From the NCBI RefSeq assembly GCF_003076455.1, contig NZ_CP020918.1:310001-374000 (forward strand): DNA of 64,000 nt. Direction: 5' to 3'. The notes below the pieces were generated by a model. It was not told the DNA's origin. It saw nothing but the letters and a program-made list of their open reading frames with translations, and did not search any database. This document shows, in pieces, positions 35,837 through 42,518 of the stretch. The number at the start of each line of letters is the position of its first letter. Within the stretch, counting starts at the first letter, position 1. The DNA comes from Flavobacterium faecale (GTDB lineage: Bacteria > Bacteroidota > Bacteroidia > Flavobacteriales > Flavobacteriaceae). The translations under genes were made by a program, and so were the position numbers.

Positions 35837-37117
35837 CTATTGATTATTATCTAATTCTTCTTGTCTTTCCGAAATACTACGATAGGCATTTTCGACCATT
35901 ACGATTCCGTCATCGACCACCACGCCAATTGCTAGTGCGATTCCGGTTAGTGACATAATATTAGACGAGATCCCAAAAGCTTGTAATAAAATAAATCCAA
36001 TCGCTACTGAAATGGGTAACTGGATCAAAATAATCAGGGCACTACGCCAATGAAAAAGGAATAATAAAATCACAACCGAAACTGCAATCATCTCCTCAAT
36101 TAAAGTTCCTTTGACAGATTCAATCGCTTGTTCTATCAATTCGCTTCTATCATAAGAGGTTTTAAAAGTTACTCCATCAGGCAAGCCTTTTTGGACTTCC
36201 TTCATTTTTTCTTTAACTGCTTTTATAACTTTATCGGCATTTTCGCCGTAGCGCATCACTACAATTCCGCCTACAACCTCACCTTCGCCATTAGCGTCAA
36301 AAACTCCTAATCGTAAATCACCACCCATTTGCACCGAACCAATATCGCTAACTTTCACAGGAACCGAATTGTAATTCTTGATAGCAATGTCTTCGATATC
36401 TTTTATGTTTTTTATATAACCCAAACCTCTAACGACATACGAGCGATCACTCATTTCAAATTTCCGACCACCAACATCGTTATTGCTTGTCTTTACGACT
36501 TTCATGACTTCCATCATACTCACATTATAGTATTGCATTTTAAGTGGATCCAAAACCAATTGGTATTGCTTTTCGAAACCACCAAAAGAAGCAACCTCAG
36601 CAACGCCTGGAACGGTTTGCAAAGCAAATTTCACGTACCAATCCTGCAACGCTCTTTGCTCACCTAGATCCATTCCATTGGTTTCCAAATGATACCAAAA
36701 CACATGCCCTACGCCTGTTCCGTCAGGACCAAGTGTGGGAACTACATTTTGTGGTAACAATCGTTGTGCATAATTTAATCGTTCCAGCACACGGGTTCTT
36801 GCCCAATATGGATCTACATCATCATCAAAAATGATGTAGACAAAACTCATCCCAAACATAGAAGAAGCACGAATGTTCTTGATTTTTGGGATTCCTTGTA
36901 AGTTTGACACCAAAGGATAGGTCACCTGATCCTCAATTACCTGCGGACTTCTCCCCATCCATTCTGTAAAAACAATTACCTGATTATCAGATAAGTCCGG
37001 AATGGCATCAATAGGATTTTGTTGTACACTATAAATTCCCCAAGCAAACAAGCAGCCAGAAATGATCAAGACTATTGCCCGATTTTTTAAGGAAAATGAT
37101 ATTAGTTTTTCGACCAT
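35837..37117 (-). CDS. cusA: CusA-type heavy-metal RND pump, N-terminal part (TM1-TM4)
   Basis: The 426-residue ORF contains TM1, the first periplasmic domain with DPYWARTRVLERLNYAQ and GPDGTGVGHVFWY, and TM2-TM4 ending VVVDDGIVMVENAYRSISERQ. The VVDDG segment holds the proton-relay Asp of TM4. The ORF stops after LDNNQ, in the cytoplasmic loop before TM5, and a second ORF supplies the remainder. Intact CusA-like pumps are about 1040-1070 residues; the two parts sum to 1071. It follows the DUF3347 gene by 51 bases. Confidence 0.88.
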   Translation of the reverse strand: MVEKLISFSLKNRAIVLIISGCLFAWGIYSVQQNPIDAIPDLSDNQVIVFTEWMGRSPQVIEDQVTYPLVSNLQGIPKIKNIRASSMFGMSFVYIIFDDDVDPYWARTRVLERLNYAQRLLPQNVVPTLGPDGTGVGHVFWYHLETNGMDLGEQRALQDWYVKFALQTVPGVAEVASFGGFEKQYQLVLDPLKMQYYNVSMMEVMKVVKTSNNDVGGRKFEMSDRSYVVRGLGYIKNIKDIEDIAIKNYNSVPVKVSDIGSVQMGGDLRLGVFDANGEGEVVGGIVVMRYGENADKVIKAVKEKMKEVQKGLPDGVTFKTSYDRSELIEQAIESVKGTLIEEMIAVSVVILLFLFHWRSALIILIQLPISVAIGFILLQAFGISSNIMSLTGIALAIGVVVDDGIVMVENAYRSISERQEELDNNQ

Positions 37118-37168
37118 AATAGTTTAATTAATGAAAATATTTTTCATCTTAAAGGTTAGAATCACGTA

Positions 37169-37858
37169 TTACAATTCTTTTGTAATTCTGCCACAAGTCA
37201 ACATTTCAGCTCCGTAATATGGATTTTCAATGTCTTTAACTTCACTAATCCAGTACCCGTTTTTCCCTTGATTGTACATTGGGCAATAGTCTTGGTACAG
37301 TTTTTTATCGGTAGTAAACATTTTAATAAAGTTATGCATGTCAGCACTTAATAAAGCAAACGCATTTCTTTGCGCAGCAATTTTACCTGCATTCTCAGTG
37401 ATTGTTGCGGTGTGTTTCTTAGCAGCATCAGCAATAGTGCTGTATTGCTTTAGTAAATCAGCTTCAATTTTGTCCGTGGTCGTTTTTTGTAAAGTTGTTT
37501 CTAATGCTTTGCTTGATGCAGTCGCTAATGCAGCGTCATCATTAGCTAAAGCATTTTTTAGTTTTAAATAATCATTTAAAATCATATCGATTGAAAAACC
37601 TGATTTGCTTTTTGTAACGTCCATTTCTTTTACTTCTTCTACCACTTCTTCATGGGTTACAGGCACCGTTAAGGCCATTCCGCATTTAGAACATTCTTCT
37701 CCTTTTTTACCGTGTACTTCAGGATGCATTTCGCATGAATATTGTTGGCCGTCTGCTGTTTCCTTGGTTGCTTTATCTGTCGTTTCTGATTTGTTGTCTT
37801 TACAAGAAGTAAAAGTGATTAAAATTGCCAACACCATTATTTTTGTTATATTTTTCAT
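37169..37858 (-). CDS. DUF3347 lipoprotein with heavy-metal-binding module
   Basis: The 229-residue protein has a lipobox at Cys19 (FTSC), a metal-binding module YSCEMHPEVHGKKGEECSKCGMAL (about 40-66), and a DUF3347 domain (about 90-225) starting MILNDYLKLKNALANDD and ending with CPMYNQGKNGYW and CGRI. DUF3347 lipoproteins are recurrent neighbours of CusBA genes in Bacteroidetes and probably capture copper in the periplasm. It is the gene just before the pump. It has its own short gap on each side (51 and 88 bases). Confidence 0.86.
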   Translation of the reverse strand: MKNITKIMVLAILITFTSCKDNKSETTDKATKETADGQQYSCEMHPEVHGKKGEECSKCGMALTVPVTHEEVVEEVKEMDVTKSKSGFSIDMILNDYLKLKNALANDDAALATASSKALETTLQKTTTDKIEADLLKQYSTIADAAKKHTATITENAGKIAAQRNAFALLSADMHNFIKMFTTDKKLYQDYCPMYNQGKNGYWISEVKDIENPYYGAEMLTCGRITKEL

Positions 37859-37946
37859 TTTATTTTATTTTAAAAATTAATTTCGTGATTTCATTTACAG
37901 ATCAAGTAAACTTACTTCTCTGCAATACTGTATGTTTTTGTTTAAT

Positions 37947-38318
37947 TTATTTTGAAACTTTAGATCCTTCAACCACTGTATTGCGTTCATATTGACAACA
38001 CACAGGTAGTTTATTATATGCCTTATCTGAAGCGAGGTGTTTGTCACTTTCATATCCCGATAGCGCTATTTTTTCCAAAACAGCATCAAGATTGGTTTTA
38101 GTTTCATCATAGGTAATGGTTGCTACTTTTGACTCAACATCCCAAATCACATGAGATAGATTATTAGAGTTAGCTGCTTTTTCAATTACTTTTTTACACA
38201 TACCACAGTTTCCATTAACTGTTACGGTTTCTATTTTTGCGTTTTTTATTTGAGCGAATGAGATTGTTGTTGATAGCAATAGAGTTATTGCTATCATTAC
38301 TTTTAGAAATGATTTCAT
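37947..38318 (-). CDS. exported heavy-metal-associated (HMA) domain protein
   Basis: From the ATG at 38318 the protein is 123 residues: a signal peptide (MKSFLKVMIAITLLL to FAQ) and an HMA domain with CGMC in VNGNCGMCKKVIEKAA. The canonical fold motifs follow: VIWDVESKVATITYDETKT and LEKIALSGYESDKHLASD. The frame is open 45 bases further upstream, but that extension lacks signal character. A periplasmic Cu(I) chaperone is the most likely role. A pair of small inverted repeats lies upstream (38424-38463). Confidence 0.88.
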   Translation of the reverse strand: MKSFLKVMIAITLLLSTTISFAQIKNAKIETVTVNGNCGMCKKVIEKAANSNNLSHVIWDVESKVATITYDETKTNLDAVLEKIALSGYESDKHLASDKAYNKLPVCCQYERNTVVEGSKVSK

Positions 38319-38423
38319 TTTAATACTATATAGAGTAGAATAAATAATTAGCTTATGCAACAAAATAAATATAAGACATAGTTATTTTGAGTTTTACATT
38401 AAGCCGATAAAAGTAAAGATGGT

Positions 38424-38463
38424 AAACCAAAATGGTTTAAAATGGATAGAACTATGGCTATCC
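38424..38463. repeat. two small inverted repeats upstream of the HMA gene
   Basis: AAACCA-AAA-TGGTTT at 38424-38438 and GGATAG-AACTATGG-CTATCC at 38444-38463 stand in tandem between the stop of the Cys-rich gene (38473) and the start of the HMA gene (38318). No T run follows. They could be operator sites or an RNA hairpin; the function is not known. Confidence 0.45.
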
Positions 38464-38472
38464 AAAGTGTAT

Positions 38473-38847
38473 TTAGCCTATTTTAGGTATAAGCCATAAA
38501 GAAGAATAACCGTCAGAAAGAAATCCTACGGCTTGATCTATTTTTAATTTCTGAACAGAGAAATCAAAACAATTAAAAGGAATTGTCGCATCAAAAGCCA
38601 AGAAAGCTATTGTCTGTACAGAACTTGTACTACATTTTGAATGACCACATTTGCCGTCACAACCTTTTTTATCTTCTTTAGATTTTTTTGAACAGCAATC
38701 CATTTTTTCTGCATCCTTGGATGCCATTTTTTCTTTGGCGCATTCTTTTTTAGGAGCATTAGATTGTGTATTCCCACATGCCATAGCGCTATTAGGCATC
38801 AAAAAGACGCCTAATAGTACTAGTATATATATGTAGAAATTTTTCAT
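38473..38847 (-). CDS. Cys-rich secreted protein at the head of the copper island
   Basis: A 124-residue protein with a signal peptide (about 1-23, ending SAMA) and eight cysteines (24, 36, 51, 52, 63, 67, 72, 93), with seven of them in the Lys-rich stretch of residues 24-72. DCCSKK and CDGKCGHSKC resemble metal-binding clusters. The C-terminal third is hydrophobic (TIAFLAFDATIPFNCFDF). I recognise no family. Its position as first gene of the island, with a -7 box just upstream, suggests a copper-binding or metal-shuttling role; this is inferred only. Confidence 0.7.
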   Translation of the reverse strand: MKNFYIYILVLLGVFLMPNSAMACGNTQSNAPKKECAKEKMASKDAEKMDCCSKKSKEDKKGCDGKCGHSKCSTSSVQTIAFLAFDATIPFNCFDFSVQKLKIDQAVGFLSDGYSSLWLIPKIG

Positions 38848-38865
38848 TTATTATCTAATGTTTGA

Positions 38866-38873
38866 CAAAGCTA
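38866..38873 (-). promoter_or_regulatory. -7 box of the copper island operon
   Basis: On the minus strand, TAGCTTTG matches TAnnTTTG. It is 18 bases before the start codon of the Cys-rich gene, the first gene of the island. No clear TTG is seen at -33 spacing, which would be consistent with an activator-dependent promoter. Confidence 0.45.
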
Positions 38874-38917
38874 CAAAAAACTGCTGTAGTGGCATTAAAA
38901 TTTTATGTTAAAGAAAT

Positions 38918-39259
38918 TTAGTTCTTACCTAACACAGCAAACATAATAGACTGAGATAGTGACAATACAACACTAAACAATAAAGCAGGTAAGAATCCAT
39001 CAACAACAAAACCGCCAACTATGGCTGAGCATAATAAAATCATGATGGCATTGATCACCAGTAAAAACAACCCCAACGTAAAGATGGTAATTGGCAAGGT
39101 AAAAAGTTGAATAAGTGGTTTGATAAATGTGTTTAGCAAACTCAAAACAAAGGCAACAATAAAGGGAGTTGCATAGCCTACAACGTGAATCCCTTTTAAA
39201 ACATGTGACAAAATCACAACCAATATAGCCGTGATAACCATTCTGTATAATAATTTCAT
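38918..39259 (-). CDS. phage-holin-family (PF04020-type) small membrane protein
   Basis: A 113-residue protein consisting of four transmembrane helices (about 5-23, 28-50, 56-78, 82-107), with the family signature FVLSLLNTFIKPLIQLFTLPITIFTLGLF. The family is annotated as mycobacterial 4-TM phage holin, but its members are mostly chromosomal and of unknown function. No phage genes are nearby. A TACCTTTG -7 box lies at 39278-39285. Confidence 0.85.
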   Translation of the reverse strand: MKLLYRMVITAILVVILSHVLKGIHVVGYATPFIVAFVLSLLNTFIKPLIQLFTLPITIFTLGLFLLVINAIMILLCSAIVGGFVVDGFLPALLFSVVLSLSQSIMFAVLGKN

Positions 39260-39305
39260 AAATATGTGTGTTTAAAACAAAGGTAATTTATTTTAGTTTT
39301 AAAAA

Positions 39306-40067
39306 TTACTTCAAAAAATCGCTTGCGAATTGATGAAACAATTTAGGGTTCTCAGCATGAAGCCAGTGTCCAGCATTTGGGATCGTTTCCAGTTTCATGT
39401 CTGGAAAATGAACATTGATGTTCTCAATATCAGCATCCAAAATATATTTTGAATTTCCACCACGAATAAAAAGTGTTGGTTTGTTGAAAAAAGCATTATC
39501 TGGAAGCGCTACTCCTATCTCATTTACTTTTTGGTTAAAAACAGCCAAATTAAATCGGAAGGCCAATTGCCCCGGTTCGATCCAATACAAGCTCTTCATC
39601 AAAAATTGACGGGTACCAAAATCGGTGATAAAGTTACCAATGATTTCTTCAACCTCTGAGCGGCTTGGTTTTTTTGAAAAATCGACAGCATTCAGACCAG
39701 CCAAAATTGTTTGGTGGTGCTGTGGGTAAAATTTCGGACCGATATCGGCAACGATTAATTTATGAACTTTTTCTGGATACGTACAAGCAAACAGCATAGC
39801 GGTTTTACCTCCCATAGAGTGACCGATGACGTCTACTTGTTCTAAATTGTGCCCAACACAATAATCATAAATATCTTTGGCCATGATCTCATAATTAAAA
39901 TCGTCTGATTGCATACTACGACCGTGGTTGCGCATGTCGAGCATGTGTACCTCAAAACCTTCGGTACTAAATTGCGTTCCGATTGTTTTCCAGTTATCTA
40001 GCATTCCTAGAAACCCATGTAGGATTAAAAGCGGTTTTCCTTCTCCTTCTATTTTTGAATATAGCAT
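39306..40067 (-). CDS. alpha/beta hydrolase, YbfF-like esterase
   Basis: The 253-residue protein has the alpha/beta fold: LLILHGFLGMLDNW (oxyanion hole), DMRNHGRS, nucleophile elbow GHSMGGKTAM, and the catalytic His in NAGHWLHAE. The acid is expected near DADIENINV. The arrangement resembles the YbfF esterase family, thought to act on acyl-CoA or small esters. A -7 box TATCTTTG lies upstream at 40093-40100 on the minus strand. Confidence 0.86.
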   Translation of the reverse strand: MLYSKIEGEGKPLLILHGFLGMLDNWKTIGTQFSTEGFEVHMLDMRNHGRSMQSDDFNYEIMAKDIYDYCVGHNLEQVDVIGHSMGGKTAMLFACTYPEKVHKLIVADIGPKFYPQHHQTILAGLNAVDFSKKPSRSEVEEIIGNFITDFGTRQFLMKSLYWIEPGQLAFRFNLAVFNQKVNEIGVALPDNAFFNKPTLFIRGGNSKYILDADIENINVHFPDMKLETIPNAGHWLHAENPKLFHQFASDFLK

Positions 40068-40166
40068 TTTTCTATTATTAGATATCTAAATACAAAGATA
40101 AGAAATGAAAGAGTAATAAGTAAACAGCAATACGAATTCAAACAAAAATATCACTAAAAGTGGGTA

Positions 40167-40196
40167 TTGTATCTCAATTTCAATTGCTTAATTTTG
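40167..40196 (+). promoter_or_regulatory. promoter of the unknown lipoprotein gene
   Basis: TTG at 40167-40169 and TAATTTTG at 40189-40196 with a 19-base spacer match the Flavobacterium promoter pattern well. It lies 59 bases before the ATG at 40256. Confidence 0.6.
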
Positions 40197-40255
40197 TAGG
40201 TGTATTTCACATAAACAAAGCTTAATAAATAGCGCCAAATCTTAAAAATTAAATT

Positions 40256-41605
40256 ATGATCAAAAAAATCCTTTTAATGGGACTTGTTGTCACACAACTT
40301 ACTACATCATGTACAAATTCTGGCACAGATACAGCCACTGAAAACCTGTCAGATCAAATTGCAACCTTAACCAAACAACCTTATTCTGCATTAACCCCTG
40401 CACAGCAAAAAGTAAAACTAGAAGCAGAAGCAAATGCTATGTTAACTCAAATGGACAAATCAAAAACGTCTGGAGCAGTAGAAGCTATTCAAAACTTAGG
40501 GCGCTTACTTGACATAAGTTCTGTTGATATATTTAATGGAAAGAATGATAATAAAATTGCGGACATCTTAAATGTATCGGGAGTTTATGGTATCTACACA
40601 TGGAATAACTCAAAAAAAATCTGGGTTAGAACTACTTCAACTACTGAGTTAAAATTTATTTTCCCTGCAAAATCATCTCAAACAGCGAACAATGCCTCGT
40701 TAACTTCAAATGCAACTTCCTCAGACATAAAGGTTAATCTTATAGACACGTTTGGAAATTGGATTTACAATAATACTACACAATTGTATACGCAAACAGC
40801 TTCAGTATATGATGAAATTTACTTACCTACATCTGTAGATGCAACTTTAACTATAGACAACGCTCAAGCAGCGACGTTTGCAACCAAAGGAAAATACAAC
40901 AATGGAAAAAATATCCCTGTAGAATCAAGTTTCAAAATGGTTTTAAATGACGGTTACGCTTATGAGATTAGCGGTATAAAAGGAGATCCAAATTCTGCAC
41001 AATCATCATTTTCATACAATAACAAAAACCTAGTAAAATTCACCGCTGGAAGTACTGCCAAAATTGATGCATTAATAGATGATAGCTCCCTAGTTTCATA
41101 CAGAGGATCTGCAAATGGTCTTGTTGAAATAATGGACAACTTCGTTATTATAGCAGATATAGACATCGCTGCGTTAGCAAATGACGAGGCAGAGTTAGAA
41201 AAAACTTTGATTGAACCAACATACAATACTAGCACTTATTATTCTAAGATTAGTGAATATAATAGAGCATACTCTGCTGCTGCGGTAAAATCGCAGAATA
41301 AAAATACTAAATTAATTTTGGTTTCTAAAAAAGATGGAACTAAAATTGCCGACGTAATTCAGTCCTCAGAAAAAGGATATAGCTATACTAATTATTCTGT
41401 CTGGGTTAAAGACAATAGTACTAATGGCGGATACTGGAGCTGGAACAGTAACAACAATGCCGGAACCCTTGTTCAACAATATGACGAAGTCCTTTATTTA
41501 AAGTTCAACGACAATACACAGGTTGAAATGAGTGCTTATTTTTCTAGTGGATTTGATGATTTAGAAAAAAAATTCGAGGATTTCTTAAAAGCTTTTGAAA
41601 GATAG
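40256..41605 (+). CDS. lipoprotein of unknown function
   Basis: The 449-residue protein has a lipobox at Cys19 (TTSC) and otherwise no motif I recognise. The first part is Thr/Ala-rich with helical character (about 25-90), the rest alternates Thr/Asn/Ser-rich beta segments, with WNNSKKIWVRT and a Trp/Asn-rich stretch GGYWSWNSNNNAG near residue 390. It is the only gene of its transcript: a good promoter lies before it and a bidirectional terminator after it. Confidence 0.8.
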   Translation: MIKKILLMGLVVTQLTTSCTNSGTDTATENLSDQIATLTKQPYSALTPAQQKVKLEAEANAMLTQMDKSKTSGAVEAIQNLGRLLDISSVDIFNGKNDNKIADILNVSGVYGIYTWNNSKKIWVRTTSTTELKFIFPAKSSQTANNASLTSNATSSDIKVNLIDTFGNWIYNNTTQLYTQTASVYDEIYLPTSVDATLTIDNAQAATFATKGKYNNGKNIPVESSFKMVLNDGYAYEISGIKGDPNSAQSSFSYNNKNLVKFTAGSTAKIDALIDDSSLVSYRGSANGLVEIMDNFVIIADIDIAALANDEAELEKTLIEPTYNTSTYYSKISEYNRAYSAAAVKSQNKNTKLILVSKKDGTKIADVIQSSEKGYSYTNYSVWVKDNSTNGGYWSWNSNNNAGTLVQQYDEVLYLKFNDNTQVEMSAYFSSGFDDLEKKFEDFLKAFER

Positions 41606-41625
41606 ATAACTTCAAAAACTGACTT

Positions 41626-41667
41626 AAAGCCGAACTGAAAACCTATTCAGTTCGGCTTTATTTTTTT
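41626..41667. terminator. bidirectional terminator between the unknown lipoprotein and DUF4249 genes
   Basis: AAAGCCGAACTGAA (41626-41639) and TTCAGTTCGGCTTT (41646-41659) form a 14-bp stem. A T run follows on the plus strand. On the minus strand it lies over and just beyond the end of the DUF4249 gene. Confidence 0.85.
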
Positions 41668-42518
41668 AATGGTGTACGCACAATAATTGTACTCTGTCCA
41701 TAACCTGTCCATAATCCTAAACCTCCTTTAATATTTGATTTTAAACTTGAATTTGAAGGATATATAGGATTCCTACCATTTACAATTTCGTTTTGCCAAC
41801 TATTCCAAAAATCAAAAGCTTCTTTATTTAAAGTTTTTAATTTCACATAAATCAGATCTCCATCAGTAAAATAAGGTCTGAATTTAGTTTTAGGAAAAAT
41901 TAATATACCTCTATTGATCTGCATCGAGACCAAACTCGAATTAAAACTATCATCATTTAAGTTTCCATAAAAAGCAGGCACAAAAATAGGCTCCTCTTTT
42001 TCGATTCTTGTAGTGACTTGATAATAGTTCTTTTCGAGAATAGGATCTTCAAATGTTATAAAAACATAGCCAGTAGTATCTTGCATACTCTCCTTTATAT
42101 AAGTCGCGGTTTTCAAAGGAACAGTATTAGGAATTGTGGTTTTGGCCTGAATTATGCGATCTAGATATTCAATTTTTAAAGAATACTCATTGCCAGATTT
42201 ACCAAGTAATTCACTGCCATAATAAATAAAGGGTGGGATTCGATCATTATTCCTTTTCAACCTTAAAACCTCTTCATTTTGACCATCAGAAACAGTAATT
42301 TTTGCTGATCTAACGACATGGTTTAATATCGTTGTAGAATCTACCGCAGCAGCAATTGGAATACTTGTTGATAAAATGACTTGCGCATAATCACCCGACT
42401 CAATCCAGCCTTCGACCACAATTTTTGATTCTAATTGTGAACTTTTATCAAAATCGGCTTGATCACATTTAATAAACAATACACTTATAATTACTATAAT
42501 AAAGTATTTCATATACAT
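41658..42518 (-). CDS. DUF4249 lipoprotein, partner of the TonB-dependent receptor
   Basis: With the ATG at 42518 the protein is 286 residues. The stop of the TonB receptor gene and this start share bases (TGATG), a translational-coupling arrangement. The signal ends in a lipobox, Cys18 (LFIKC). The DUF4249 fold has VVEGWIESGDYAQVILSTSIPI and Tyr-rich strands. DUF4249 proteins are found next to TonB receptors in Bacteroidetes, comparable in position to SusD, but no ligand is known. Confidence 0.86.
   Translation of the reverse strand: MYMKYFIIVIISVLFIKCDQADFDKSSQLESKIVVEGWIESGDYAQVILSTSIPIAAAVDSTTILNHVVRSAKITVSDGQNEEVLRLKRNNDRIPPFIYYGSELLGKSGNEYSLKIEYLDRIIQAKTTIPNTVPLKTATYIKESMQDTTGYVFITFEDPILEKNYYQVTTRIEKEEPIFVPAFYGNLNDDSFNSSLVSMQINRGILIFPKTKFRPYFTDGDLIYVKLKTLNKEAFDFWNSWQNEIVNGRNPIYPSNSSLKSNIKGGLGLWTGYGQSTIIVRTPLKK

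Noticed and set aside
35790..35880. Calling the pump a plain pseudogene
   Set aside because: Both parts lack internal stops, keep conserved residues and begin and end in a natural loop, so a functional split cannot be excluded. It is kept as two CDS and reported as a finding.
38918..39259. Phage remnant suggested by the holin-family name
   Set aside because: No other phage genes are nearby, and members of this family are mostly ordinary chromosomal membrane proteins.
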